DNA of 64,000 bases from an uncultured Bacteroidota bacterium (GCA_937873155.1 CALMVZ010000010.1:372001-436000); one strand, 5' to 3'; counted from the first letter of the stretch, positions 1 to 8,304 are shown. The notes: generated by a model from the sequence alone, not told the origin. Numbers and translations are program-made.

Positions 1-730
1 TCAGACCGATCATCACCGGTGTTTTCGAATTCTTATCATTTTTCTTTTCGTAGAATGCTGTCACTTCTTTTTCATTAACACCTTCGTAAAAATTAACAGC
101 GGACGATGTTACCAGGTCTTGTTTTGGATCAAGCTGAACTTTTTTAGGCGCCACTTTTTCGTTGAACATAATGTCAATAATAAAATCTGAAAAAGCGGCT
201 GCAGTTTGCCCTGCTGCAATAGGTAATTTAGTTGAATCGGTATGATGGATCAATTCGCTTACTAATCCTTTTGAGGATTCAGGAATTATTTTATCGCTGC
301 TGTAATGATGATGGATACCATTACTGAAGAATACACGTTTAGCATACACCATGAATTTCTTGAATTCAGGATCATTCTGGTCAATATGCTCATCCACATC
401 AGAAAGGATAGCTTCTAATGTTTTCCTTACTGTTAAATTGTATTTATAGTTTTGGTCCCATGTTATATCTCTTCCGCAAAGTGCAGCTTCGTATAAATAA
501 TAAAGAAGTTCTTTTGTTTGGGCAGGAAGTTTTTCAAAATCCTTTACTTCGTAACGTAATACGCGCAGATCAGCGAACTGTTCAGATACATACTCAAATT
601 TTTCTTCAGGTTTTACTGAATCAACAGCTGCGATCTTCGATTCGATCTGTGCTAATTCGTTAGAATCCGATCTGCATGAGCTTAATGCAAGAGTAACAGC
701 AGCCGCAGCCAGTAAATGTAAGCGCTTCAT
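1..730 (-). CDS. Peptidase family M49 (dipeptidyl-peptidase III-like) lipoprotein, C-terminus cut off by window edge
   Basis: About 243 N-terminal residues are visible; the reading frame stays open to base 1, so the catalytic part of the protein lies outside the window. The start is the ATG at 728-730. Residues 1-19 form a lipoprotein signal ending LALSSC with Cys19 as the lipidation site, so the protein should be anchored to a membrane. Segments such as YYLYEAALCGRDITWDQNY, HHHYSSDKIIP and SAVNFYEGVNEKEVTAFYE match what I know of Bacteroidetes M49 peptidases, many of which are misannotated as dihydrofolate reductase. M49 enzymes are zinc exopeptidases that remove dipeptides from peptide N-termini; the HExxGH zinc motif is not in view here. 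Family assignment is therefore by N-terminal similarity only. Confidence 0.75.
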   Translation of the reverse strand, partial: MKRLHLLAAAAVTLALSSCRSDSNELAQIESKIAAVDSVKPEEKFEYVSEQFADLRVLRYEVKDFEKLPAQTKELLYYLYEAALCGRDITWDQNYKYNLTVRKTLEAILSDVDEHIDQNDPEFKKFMVYAKRVFFSNGIHHHYSSDKIIPESSKGLVSELIHHTDSTKLPIAAGQTAAAFSDFIIDIMFNEKVAPKKVQLDPKQDLVTSSAVNFYEGVNEKEVTAFYEKKNDKNSKTPVMIGL

Positions 731-789
731 AAATGGTGATTTTTAGAGGTACAAGGATACGGTTTTATGGAGTTTTTTGCAAGTTTTGA

Positions 790-837
790 CCTCACCCTTC
801 CGCCTGAAGGCGGACGTCCTCTCCTCAAAGGAGAGGA
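790..837. repeat. Double-hairpin intergenic element, copy A
   Basis: A CTCACCC lead is followed by two perfect hairpins: CCGCCT-GA-AGGCGG (800-813) and a 9-bp stem TCCTCTCCT/AGGAGAGGA (817-837). The same architecture occurs at 5019-5067 and 13111-13166. It lies between the M49 start and the end of the SpoIIE gene, both on the minus strand. Confidence 0.7.
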
Positions 838-860
838 ATGAACACTGTTTTTACGGAATT

Positions 861-2813
861 TTATACACGTACCCCAATAACACACACATCATCCACCTGC
901 TCAAGATTGCCTTTCCAGTTATTGAAGGCGTTGAGCAGGATCTCACATTGTTCTTTCATGCTTTTATTGGCATTGCTTACCAATAATTCTTTTAGCTGCT
1001 TGTATTTGAATTTCTTTCCTTTAGGGCCACCGAACTGATCGGCATAGCCATCTGTGAAAATATAAATGATATCGTTCTTGCTGAGTTGTATGGTATGAGT
1101 TGCGAATGGTTTAGGGTCATCAACTTTACCAATAGGTTGTTTGGTAGCAGTGACTTCTTTCGGTTCGCCTTTATGCAAATACCACAGCGGATTATTGGCA
1201 CCGCTCCAGGTAAGCTCTAATGTTTTTGTATTTAAACAACATAACGAAATATCCATTCCGTCCTGCACATTACTTTCGCTTTTCTCAAATGTTTCAAGGA
1301 CCAGTTCACGTACCTTGTCTAAGATCTGTCCTGTAACTTTTAATCCGAATTCTTTTACGGCGCGGTTAAGGGCGGTGCTGCAAATTACACTTACCATTGC
1401 GCCCGGTACACCATGGCCTGTACAATCGCAGGCAGCGAAATAGATACTGTCTTTTGTTTTCTCCATCCAGTAGAAATCACCGCTCAGTACATCTTTTGGT
1501 TTGTATAGTAAGAATGAATCCGTTAATGTTTTTTCCCAGAGATGGATAGGCGGCATGATCGCTTCCTGGATCCGTTTGGAGTATTGGATACTGTCTGTGA
1601 TATCCTTATGTTGTTCTTCAATGATATGATTCTTCTCGGCAAGTTCGGAGTTTACTTTTTGTTTGATCCTGTTCTGGCGGATAAGGATGAAAACAACAAA
1701 ACCAACGATCCCTAAAATTATAACGATAAGTACGATCGCGATTTGCTGGCGGCTGCTTTCTACATTCTTCAATTCTATTTGTTGATTCAATAATTTATTT
1801 TGCGCTTCTTTTTTCTCTGTGTCATATTTAGTTGACATTTCAATAAGCTGATTGTTTTGTGTTTGGCTTTGAAGAGAATCTTTAGCCTTCACGGAAAGAT
1901 CATAGTACTTTAAAGCCTTATCTAATTTATTTTGGTCACGATAGATCTCATGTAATGTGTGATAAGTTTCAACCAGATCACCGAAATCCCTGATCTTCTC
2001 ACCTATGAAAACGCAGCTATCCAGATATTTGATTGCGTTCGGATAATCTTTTTTATCCCGGTAAACCAACGCAATGTTGTGATAAGCTGCAACCAAGCCT
2101 TTTTGATCTTCTGATTTTTTAGCATAAACAAGACAAGTTTTAAGGCTTGTTAAAGCTTTCTCGAAGTTTCCGCGTTCCTGATAGATGACAGCAATATTAC
2201 CTAAACAAGTCATTACTCCGTCAATATCGTTAAGGAATTTGTAGATCTCAAATCCTTCTTCCCAGTATTTTTGCGCTTTGAAATCGTCCTTTTGATAATA
2301 TAAGCCTCCAAGAAGGTTTAAACAATCAGCATATGCTTTTTTGTTTCCCGAAGCTTTAGATCTTTCCAATACAATATTATATTGGGCCAGTGCATTTTCG
2401 AATAAATTTTGCTCAGCATAAACCAATCCCATGTTCATGCCTGTCTCAATCATACCTTTTTCTATTTTTAAAGTTTCATATAATTTATCGGCTTGAATAT
2501 AATATTCCAAGGCCATATTATATTTTCCTTTCTCATAGTAAACATTGCCAATACCCAATAGTAAGTCGGCTTCAGATGTTTTAAAGCCGTTCTTTTTTGA
2601 AAAAGTTAAACCATTTTTACCATAAAATAGTGCTGAGTCAGGATTGAGTCGACAGTATTTAAAACATAATTCAGAGTAGATAACGGCTTTTTGAGTGCCA
2701 TTTGAATTATTTAGTGCCAATTTGAGAGAATCAATACTTGAAATAAGTGGTTGACTGGTAATTACCAGTAAAATAAGGTAGAATATGCGTAAAGCGAGTT
2801 TCAAAATATCCAC
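861..2813 (-). CDS. TPR-repeat sensor with SpoIIE/PP2C-type serine phosphatase output
   Basis: The 650-residue protein starts at a GTG and has a hydrophobic N-terminal segment, then six or so tetratricopeptide repeats (about residues 60-310; for example GNVYYEKGKYNMALEYY), a coiled-coil stretch, one membrane helix (about 355-377) and a SpoIIE phosphatase domain to the end. The phosphatase motifs SGDFYW, DCTGHGVPGAMVS and FTDGYADQFGG carry the metal-binding Asp and Gly residues of the PP2C fold. The linker DSIQYSKRIQEAIMPP directly precedes the catalytic domain. Proteins of this plan in Bacteroidota are thought to sense periplasmic signals through the TPR part and dephosphorylate an anti-sigma-antagonist-like partner in the cytoplasm; the partner is not in this window. 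The domain assignment is firm, the pathway is inferred. Confidence 0.9.
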   Translation of the reverse strand: MDILKLALRIFYLILLVITSQPLISSIDSLKLALNNSNGTQKAVIYSELCFKYCRLNPDSALFYGKNGLTFSKKNGFKTSEADLLLGIGNVYYEKGKYNMALEYYIQADKLYETLKIEKGMIETGMNMGLVYAEQNLFENALAQYNIVLERSKASGNKKAYADCLNLLGGLYYQKDDFKAQKYWEEGFEIYKFLNDIDGVMTCLGNIAVIYQERGNFEKALTSLKTCLVYAKKSEDQKGLVAAYHNIALVYRDKKDYPNAIKYLDSCVFIGEKIRDFGDLVETYHTLHEIYRDQNKLDKALKYYDLSVKAKDSLQSQTQNNQLIEMSTKYDTEKKEAQNKLLNQQIELKNVESSRQQIAIVLIVIILGIVGFVVFILIRQNRIKQKVNSELAEKNHIIEEQHKDITDSIQYSKRIQEAIMPPIHLWEKTLTDSFLLYKPKDVLSGDFYWMEKTKDSIYFAACDCTGHGVPGAMVSVICSTALNRAVKEFGLKVTGQILDKVRELVLETFEKSESNVQDGMDISLCCLNTKTLELTWSGANNPLWYLHKGEPKEVTATKQPIGKVDDPKPFATHTIQLSKNDIIYIFTDGYADQFGGPKGKKFKYKQLKELLVSNANKSMKEQCEILLNAFNNWKGNLEQVDDVCVIGVRV

Positions 2814-2894
2814 GACAATTTAAATAAAAAATTTCAAAATTTCGAAAATTGTGCTATTATTGTATAAAGAAATAAACTTTAAAACTTATATATT

Positions 2895-3572
2895 ATGGCA
2901 AGAGGAATTATTACTAAAAAACCCGCAGGAACTACAACTGCTGGTAGAATTATCGTAACCAATGCTGAATCAGCCGGTGTTATCAGTGGTGGTGGTACGG
3001 ATACAGGAGCAGGTACCGGAGGCGATGCAGTTGGTGCTAGCCCGGTAAGTATTGAGAACGGACAAGGCGTTGATTTTACAGAAGCGAACGCAAATAATGT
3101 TGGTGATATCGTTGACTTTGTTTTCGATGGGCAGTTAGGTTCAGGTCTCCAGGGTGTGGGTAAAGCAACTGTGATCACCGGTAATTACACGGATAATGTG
3201 GTGGTGGGTGCAGGACAAAATACAGTTATTATCGCGGGAAACCTGGAAGGTAAGATCTCTGTTAATGGCGGAACTTTAGTTATCGCCGGTAATACATTTA
3301 TTGCAGGAAAGGTGGAATCAGCAGTTGCAGATTCTTCTATTCTTGTAGATAATGGTACTACGATTGAGGGAAAAATCGAGATGAGCGCTTTAAGTACATT
3401 GGTTGTAAGGAATTCTACGATCGAAGGTAAATTATCTGCTAACGGTCTTAATTACGTTTGTGTAAAAGGTTGTACAGTTAGAGGTAAACTGGAAGTATTA
3501 AACTCTAAAACCTGTAAATGCACAGGTAATACCGTACAAGGGCAAACTAACACGCCGGGCTGCCAGGCATAA
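2895..3572 (+). CDS. Unclassified Gly/Val-rich repeat protein, probable beta-helix
   Basis: I do not recognise this 225-residue protein. It has no signal peptide or membrane helix. Residues 1-75 are rich in Gly, Ala and Thr. From about residue 95 it consists of 19-22-residue units built around a TIxGK-like turn (GNLEGKIS, GNTFIAGKVE, TTIEGKIE, STIEGKLS, CTVRGKLE, NTVQG), the pattern of a solenoid such as a right-handed beta-helix or a bactofilin-type fold. Six cysteines occur only in the last 40 residues, in CVKGC, CKC and a final GC. The gene stands alone between the divergent SpoIIE gene and a strong terminator. A polymerising cytoskeletal or surface role would fit the fold but is not shown by the sequence. 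Confidence 0.75.
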   Translation: MARGIITKKPAGTTTAGRIIVTNAESAGVISGGGTDTGAGTGGDAVGASPVSIENGQGVDFTEANANNVGDIVDFVFDGQLGSGLQGVGKATVITGNYTDNVVVGAGQNTVIIAGNLEGKISVNGGTLVIAGNTFIAGKVESAVADSSILVDNGTTIEGKIEMSALSTLVVRNSTIEGKLSANGLNYVCVKGCTVRGKLEVLNSKTCKCTGNTVQGQTNTPGCQA

Positions 3573-3609
3573 TAACCTGCGTTTTTTATACTAAGTATAT
3601 AAACTTAAT

Positions 3610-3640
3610 AAGCCACGTAAAATTTTACGTGGCTTTTTTA
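3610..3640 (+). terminator. Intrinsic terminator after the beta-helix gene
   Basis: A perfect 26-nt palindrome (13-bp arms, AAGCCACGTAAAA and its complement, 3610-3635) runs into six T residues at 3634-3639. It lies 38 bp after the stop codon of the upstream gene. Confidence 0.9.
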
Positions 3641-3692
3641 TTGTTATTGAAAAGCAACAGCAAGTTTTCTTTTCTCCATTGTTAAAATCGTT

Positions 3693-3986
3693 AATGCAAT
3701 CGCGGGTTTAAGAAATGCAATTGTTAACTATGTTAAAGCAATCGCGAGAATTACCAATGCAGCCGTGAGAACTACCAGTGCAGCTGCAAGGACTATGGAT
3801 GCAGTCGCGAGAACTACCGATGCAGCCGCGAGAATTACCGGTGCGGCCGTGAGAACTACCGACGCAACTGCGAGAACTGCCAATGCGGCCGTGAGAACTA
3901 CTGACGCAACTGCGAGAACTACCAATGCAGCCGTGAGAACTACCGGTGCAGCTGCGAGAACTACTGATGCAGCCGTGAGAACCAGA
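3693..3986 (+). repeat. Minisatellite, 14 units of exactly 21 bp
   Basis: Fourteen head-to-tail units follow one another without an insertion or deletion from 3693 to 3986. The consensus unit is close to (A/G)ATGCAGCCGTGAGAACTAC. The first two units (3693-3734) are degenerate, the rest differ mainly at a few positions. One forward frame is open through the whole array and reads as heptads such as DAAVRTT and NAAVRTT. There is no spacer sequence, so it is not a CRISPR array. The array ends abruptly at GAGTGTCC (3987). Confidence 0.92.
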
Positions 3987-4130
3987 GAGTGTCCAACAAA
4001 GTGTGTAAACGAGTTCGACCAGAGACGAGAGCGTCGGATAAAGCGTTTAAAACTACTTTTAAAATATATGGATCAAGTACAGCTTAAGAATAAATACCCG
4101 CCTAAACTTCTCAACATTAACATCTCCTAA
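3765..4130 (+). CDS. Possible heptad-repeat protein encoded by the minisatellite
   Basis: The open frame begins after a TGA at 3648-3650 and ends at 4130; the first common start codon is a GTG at 3765, giving 121 residues. About 75 residues are heptads of the type (D/N/G)A(A/T)(V/A)RTT, followed by a Lys/Arg-rich tail (QRRERRIKRLK). If made, it would be a basic, alanine/threonine-rich, possibly helical protein. Upstream in the same frame lie more heptads (NAIAGLR, NAIVNYV) without a good start codon. I see no clear ribosome-binding site, and a 21-bp repeat will keep a frame open by chance of its length, so coding is doubtful. Confidence 0.25.
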   Translation: MRTTSAAARTMDAVARTTDAAARITGAAVRTTDATARTANAAVRTTDATARTTNAAVRTTGAAARTTDAAVRTRECPTKCVNEFDQRRERRIKRLKLLLKYMDQVQLKNKYPPKLLNINIS

Positions 4131-4159
4131 CAAAACAATTCCGTTTCTTTGCAATTCAC

Positions 4160-4981
4160 ATGTCACTTTTTACTGCCTCATTAAATTCGGGATCTAATGG
4201 CAATTGCTATTATGTGGGCAATGCACAGGAAGCTGTATTGATAGATGCAGGGATCTCCTGCCGTGAAACAGAAAAACGCCTGGCCCGTTTAGGTTTGAGC
4301 ATGAAACCGGTTAAAGCTATTTTCATTTCTCACGAGCACACCGATCATATCCGTGGAGTAGAGGTGCTCTCAAAAAAATATAAGGTCCCGGTTTACATCA
4401 CTGAACTTACCATGCGCTCGGGTGGTTTAACCATCCACGAAGAATTGATGAGAACATTCAAACCACATGAGTCGATTACCATTGGCAATTTAACTGTCAT
4501 TCCTTTTCCAAAACGCCACGATGCTTCCGATCCTTTCAGTTTTATAGTGAAGAACAAAGAAGTTTGTGTCGGCGTTATGACTGACATCGGCAGCAGTTGC
4601 GAACATGTGATCAATTACTTTAAACAATGTCACGCCGTTTACCTCGAGGCAAATTATGATCACGATATGCTGATGAACGGACAATATCCAATTTATTTAA
4701 AGAAAAGGATTAGCTCTGATCACGGACATCTCTCGAACGATCAGGCGGTGGAATTGTTTACAAACCATCGCGCGCCGTTTTTAAGTCATGTGTTCTTATC
4801 CCATCTTTCTAAAGAAAATAACGACCCTCAAAATGCGGCAGCAACTTTTCTTAAACATGCAGGAGATACTAAAATAATAGTTGCTTCACGTTACAAGGAA
4901 ACACCTGTGTTTTGCATCACTGCAAATAGTTTGAATGCGCAGGAAGTGAATCTGCCGGGAGCACAGATGGCTTTGTTTTGA
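4160..4981 (+). CDS. Metallo-beta-lactamase-fold hydrolase, YycJ/WalJ type
   Basis: The 273-residue cytoplasmic protein begins with SLNSGSNGNCYYVG, the N-terminal signature of the YycJ/WalJ subgroup, and carries the metal motif SHEHTDH (HxHxDH) near residues 57-63. Further ligands are likely supplied by the KRHDASDPFSF, TDIGSS and SHLSKENN segments. Members are related to dsDNA exonucleases of the beta-lactamase fold and have been linked to cell-wall and DNA-repair phenotypes in Firmicutes; the substrate here is unknown. A weak -7-like TTTCTTTG lies at about 4144-4151, so the 5' leader would be very short. The gene is convergent with the next one. Confidence 0.85.
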   Translation: MSLFTASLNSGSNGNCYYVGNAQEAVLIDAGISCRETEKRLARLGLSMKPVKAIFISHEHTDHIRGVEVLSKKYKVPVYITELTMRSGGLTIHEELMRTFKPHESITIGNLTVIPFPKRHDASDPFSFIVKNKEVCVGVMTDIGSSCEHVINYFKQCHAVYLEANYDHDMLMNGQYPIYLKKRISSDHGHLSNDQAVELFTNHRAPFLSHVFLSHLSKENNDPQNAAATFLKHAGDTKIIVASRYKETPVFCITANSLNAQEVNLPGAQMALF

Positions 4982-5018
4982 AGTAAGTGCTTATTAAAAG
5001 CGGGGCGCTTCATCCTAA

Positions 5019-5067
5019 ACCCTCATCCGTCAACCAAAGGTTGACACCTTCTCCCATAGGGAGAAGG
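5019..5067. repeat. Double-hairpin intergenic element, copy B
   Basis: After ACCCTCATCC come two perfect hairpins: GTCAACC-AAA-GGTTGAC (5029-5045) and CCTTCTCCC-ATA-GGGAGAAGG (5047-5067). It separates two convergent genes and could act as a two-way transcription stop, although neither stem has a strong T-run. The plan is the same as at 790-837 and 13111-13166, with different stem sequences. Confidence 0.75.
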
Positions 5068-5084
5068 GAAATTCTCCATCGGAA

Positions 5085-5501
5085 TTATTTCTTATATCCC
5101 ATACTAAATTCATAATCTACTTTGCACGGCACAGGAACTTTGCCGCAAAGTGCGGGAGAGTAGAGTGGGAGTAATGCTACAACACGTGTAGCTTCTGCTT
5201 CCAGTTCTTTATCTCCTGAAGGAGAAATGAGTTTTAAGAAAGTAGCTTTGCCATCCTTCTCCACCATCCATGCAAATTTTACCTGTGTATTCCTTGCATA
5301 TTCTTTAGCAGGGAGTTTAAAATTCTTTTCCATGAAATCCCATAAGGTAAATTTCTCATCTTTTATTTCAGGATATACATCCAGCTCAGTATACACCTGC
5401 ATCATTACCTCTGTATCAAAACCGGGTTTACAACGGTCTATCATCTGCGCATTCGCATTCGCAAACCACAGAACTACCAAAACAATAATTGATTTTCTCA
5501 T
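5085..5501 (-). CDS. Small exported protein with TonB C-terminal-like domain
   Basis: The 138-residue product has a signal peptide (about residues 1-18, ending ANAQ) and a single domain resembling the TonB C-terminal fold: the stretch VKFAWMVEKDGKATFLKLI followed by ELEAEATRVVALLP is the usual strand-strand-helix pattern. There is no N-terminal TonB membrane anchor or Pro-rich region, so it is not a complete energy transducer; Bacteroidota encode many such free TonB-C-like periplasmic proteins. Its ATG overlaps the stop of the propeller sensor by four bases (ATGA), so the two are translationally coupled. It occupies the place where the sensor's catalytic domain would be expected. Confidence 0.7.
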   Translation of the reverse strand: MRKSIIVLVVLWFANANAQMIDRCKPGFDTEVMMQVYTELDVYPEIKDEKFTLWDFMEKNFKLPAKEYARNTQVKFAWMVEKDGKATFLKLISPSGDKELEAEATRVVALLPLYSPALCGKVPVPCKVDYEFSMGYKK

Positions 5502-8146
5502 TTCTTTAGGTCTTTTAATTTCTTCTCAATATACTTCTCAGTCGGCATTTGAGCTTCCTGGATACGTTTCGCGTAATTGATACTGTCTTTAATATCTTTA
5601 TGTGCTTCTTCTACTTTTAATTTTTCCACTTCCAGTTCAGCAGTGCGCTCTTTCACTTTATTTTCAAGAATGGCTTTTTCATAACGTAACTTACTTTCCC
5701 TTCTCTTGATGTAACCGTAAATGATCAAACCTATCAGGACAATACACAAAACATAGAACCAGGTCGTCCGCCAAAAGGGTGGAGTGATGGTTAGTTTGAT
5801 CTTTGTTGGTTCCCCCCAGAAACCATCATTATTCGATGCTTTAATTAAAAGCGTATAAGTGCCGGGATCAAGATTGGTGAATGTAACGGATTGCTCGTTG
5901 CCAACGTTCACCCAATTCTCATTGAATCCCTCGAGTTTGTAAGCGTATTGGTTCTTTGTAGGGTCCGTATAATCTAAAGCAGCAAAATCGAATTCGAAGA
6001 AATAATTTTTATACGATAATGTGATCTCATCGGTGAAAGAAGGATCTAATGGTAATTTGTAAGGTTTATTTAATGATGTGAAGGCAGTGAGCACTACGTT
6101 AGGTGGTGTTGTGTTTAAACTGATGTCAGATGCGTTGAATGCATTGAACCCGTTCAACCCGCCAAAGAATAAAGCGCCGTTCGGTAAACTGCCGCATGCT
6201 TCGGCCGAGAATTGTTTTCCCTGTATGCCGTGTGCGGTAGTAAACATAGTGAATTCTTTGGTCAACGGATTTAATTTACAAATGCCATACTGATGCGTGA
6301 ACCAGATGAATCCTGTGTTGTCTTCCTGTATGGATGCAACCTGGCTGGTAAAAGCAATATTGAGTTCTGAGTAACCGGTTGCTTTCCCGGTTTGCGGGTT
6401 GTAAGAAAAAAGGCCGATGGATGTCCCAACCCATAAAATACCTTTACTGTCCTGGAATAAAGTGATAACACCAACGTCAGGCGGCAATAATTTCACTTTA
6501 TCCCCGAAGATCAATTTTGCAGTACGTGTATCCGGATCAAAAAGATTGACGCCATTATTAGCAGTACCTATCCACAATTTTCCGTCAGCATTCATGATCA
6601 TGGCGGTAATGTAATCACTGCTTAATCCGTTTGGTTTGTTAGCTGTGTATACGCGCGTGAAATTATCTTTGTCAGGATTATAAATGTTCAGTCCTTTTTC
6701 TGTAGCGATCCATAAGCGTCCCTTTTTATCCTCTACAATATGATTAGGCGCCTGGTTCGAAATAGTAGTAGTATCAGGGGTCGAAATATAATTCACGTAT
6801 CTTTTCTTCTTCGGAAAATAACGGTAGAGCCCTGCACCAAAAGAAGCGATCCATACAGTACTGTCGTGATAAGGAAAAATGGAAAGTACAATGGTATTAT
6901 GACGTATAGAGCCTTCCTGGAATTCATCCATCGGCAGCAGTGTGAATTGTTTGGTTTGATAGTTGAAGATACTAACACCTGCATTCGAACCAATATAAAC
7001 TTCATTGGCTGATCTAGGTTTGATAGAGAAGATAGAGTTATTGATCAGTGTATTTTCTTTATTGCTTTCATGTTTATAATAACCGAAATTCAGTACACGC
7101 GGATCCATCACATTCGCACCGCCTTTCCATGTACCTGTCCAGATCAAACCACTTCTGTCCTGGAAAATACTGAATGTTGTATTATCGTTTATAGTTTCAG
7201 GATCATCTTTGTTGCTTTCGAACAAAGTTGATTTTTTATCAATGGCATCAAATTTTCCCAGGCCGTGTTCTGCAGTAGCAAACCATATATTGCCTTTTGT
7301 ATCCTCATAATACTGTGATACAAGTGATGCGTCATGCAGGTCTTTATAAGGATGTCCTGAAACATCGAAATGATCATATACTTTTTTATTTTTCTTGTCA
7401 ATGATCACAGTACCGAATGCCCAGCAGCTTACCCAGGTATTTCCTTTACTGTCACAAAAGATCGCTTTGGGAGTGTTCGAAGGAAGTTTTAAGGCGCTGC
7501 TCTCCGTGTAATATTCACATTTACCTGTTTTCGGATCATATTCCGTAACACCTTTACCGGGATTGGAACACCAGAGATGTCCGTCCCTATCTGCAGCCAT
7601 GTAACGGATGTTGTTAGAGAGGAAAGGAATTTTATGTTCTCCTTCTGTCCGGTAAGTAGTGAACGTTTCTGTTTTCTTGTCAAAAACACTCAGGCCATTA
7701 TAAGTAGCGATGTAAAGTTTTCCCGGTTGTGTTTCAATGATCGCATTTACAAAACCATGACCGATCCGGTTTGTTTTTGTAGAATCCGGAAAGTAATTAG
7801 TGATCTCTAAAGTTTTAAGATCGATCCTGAACATACCGCCACCGCCTGTACCGCCCCATAAATTATCTTCATTATCGGCATACAAACAACGGATGGAATT
7901 ATGAGTGATGGAGGTGCTGTCTTCAATGTTAGCTTTAAAATTTGTGATCTTTTTACCGTCGTATTTATTTAAACCATCGTTGCTCCCGATCCAGATGAAA
8001 CCTTTTTTATCCTGCGCGAAACAACTTACATAATTCTGGGTGAGTCCTTCTTCAACGGTAATGTGGCGAAAACGTGCGAATTGGGCTTCGATAATTCCGG
8101 AAGCGAGAACAAGGAGAAGGACTATTTGTTTTTTGAGATTCAACAA
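5498..8146 (-). CDS. Two-component-type propeller sensor (Reg_prop and Y_Y_Y) lacking an output domain
   Basis: This 882-residue protein has a signal peptide (ending about residue 21, IIEAQF), a long periplasmic region of about 12 beta-propeller repeats of the two-component-regulator type (motifs such as GFIWIGSNDGLNKYD and GKLWIGTANNGVNLFD), a Y_Y_Y domain (about 710-780, ending TYTLLIKASNNDGFW), one membrane helix (about 795-815) and a coiled coil. It then stops at DSINYAKRIQEAQMP plus 16 residues. In related proteins that linker leads directly into a SpoIIE phosphatase or a kinase domain, as in the phosphatase encoded at 861-2813. Here no catalytic domain follows in any frame. It may be a decayed sensor or one that signals through a partner. 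Confidence 0.85.
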   Translation of the reverse strand: MLNLKKQIVLLLVLASGIIEAQFARFRHITVEEGLTQNYVSCFAQDKKGFIWIGSNDGLNKYDGKKITNFKANIEDSTSITHNSIRCLYADNEDNLWGGTGGGGMFRIDLKTLEITNYFPDSTKTNRIGHGFVNAIIETQPGKLYIATYNGLSVFDKKTETFTTYRTEGEHKIPFLSNNIRYMAADRDGHLWCSNPGKGVTEYDPKTGKCEYYTESSALKLPSNTPKAIFCDSKGNTWVSCWAFGTVIIDKKNKKVYDHFDVSGHPYKDLHDASLVSQYYEDTKGNIWFATAEHGLGKFDAIDKKSTLFESNKDDPETINDNTTFSIFQDRSGLIWTGTWKGGANVMDPRVLNFGYYKHESNKENTLINNSIFSIKPRSANEVYIGSNAGVSIFNYQTKQFTLLPMDEFQEGSIRHNTIVLSIFPYHDSTVWIASFGAGLYRYFPKKKRYVNYISTPDTTTISNQAPNHIVEDKKGRLWIATEKGLNIYNPDKDNFTRVYTANKPNGLSSDYITAMIMNADGKLWIGTANNGVNLFDPDTRTAKLIFGDKVKLLPPDVGVITLFQDSKGILWVGTSIGLFSYNPQTGKATGYSELNIAFTSQVASIQEDNTGFIWFTHQYGICKLNPLTKEFTMFTTAHGIQGKQFSAEACGSLPNGALFFGGLNGFNAFNASDISLNTTPPNVVLTAFTSLNKPYKLPLDPSFTDEITLSYKNYFFEFDFAALDYTDPTKNQYAYKLEGFNENWVNVGNEQSVTFTNLDPGTYTLLIKASNNDGFWGEPTKIKLTITPPFWRTTWFYVLCIVLIGLIIYGYIKRRESKLRYEKAILENKVKERTAELEVEKLKVEEAHKDIKDSINYAKRIQEAQMPTEKYIEKKLKDLKK

Positions 8147-8208
8147 TTATAAAAATAGTCAATTTCGCTTATGCGGAGAAGCTATTTGGAATAGTATGAA
8201 AAACAAAA

Positions 8209-8229
8209 AAGCCCCGATTGGGGCTTTTT
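8209..8229. terminator. Terminator between the sensor gene and tRNA-Arg
   Basis: The hairpin AAGCCCC-GATT-GGGGCTT (8209-8226) has a T-run on the plus strand and, read on the minus strand, ends in TTTTTTG, so it can stop transcription of the minus-strand tRNA, whose 3' end is two bases away. Confidence 0.85.
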
Positions 8230-8230
8230 G

Positions 8231-8304
8231 TGGTACCGTAGGGAGTCGAACCCCAAACCTTCTCATCCGTAGTGAGATGCTCTATCCAGTTGAGCTACGG
8301 AACC
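8231..8304 (-). tRNA. tRNA-Arg (anticodon ACG)
   Basis: The 74-nt gene folds as a full cloverleaf: acceptor GGTTCCG/CGGTACC with one T-T mismatch at the fourth pair, D stem GCTC/GAGC, anticodon stem TCTCA/TGAGA with loop CTACGGA, T arm TGGGG-TTCGACT-CCCTA, and discriminator A. The anticodon ACG (wobble position expected to be inosine) reads CGN arginine codons. CCA is not encoded. The first ten bases of the tRNA overlap the end of the GIY-YIG gene, whose TAG stop is made of tRNA positions 8-10. A second, interrupted copy of its first 21 bases lies at 8552-8591. Confidence 0.93.

Noticed and set aside
3728-3925. Minus-strand hydrophobic reading frame across the minisatellite
   Set aside because: A Val/Ala/Leu repeat frame on the opposite strand is a by-product of the 21-bp period; it has no supporting start signal or family match.
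3693-3986. CRISPR array
   Set aside because: Units of 21 bp follow one another directly with no spacers, no leader and no cas gene in the window.
861-8146. A single signalling system linking the two propeller/TPR sensors
   Set aside because: The two proteins share the linker sequence, but they are 2.7 kb apart with unrelated genes between, and no direct link is visible.
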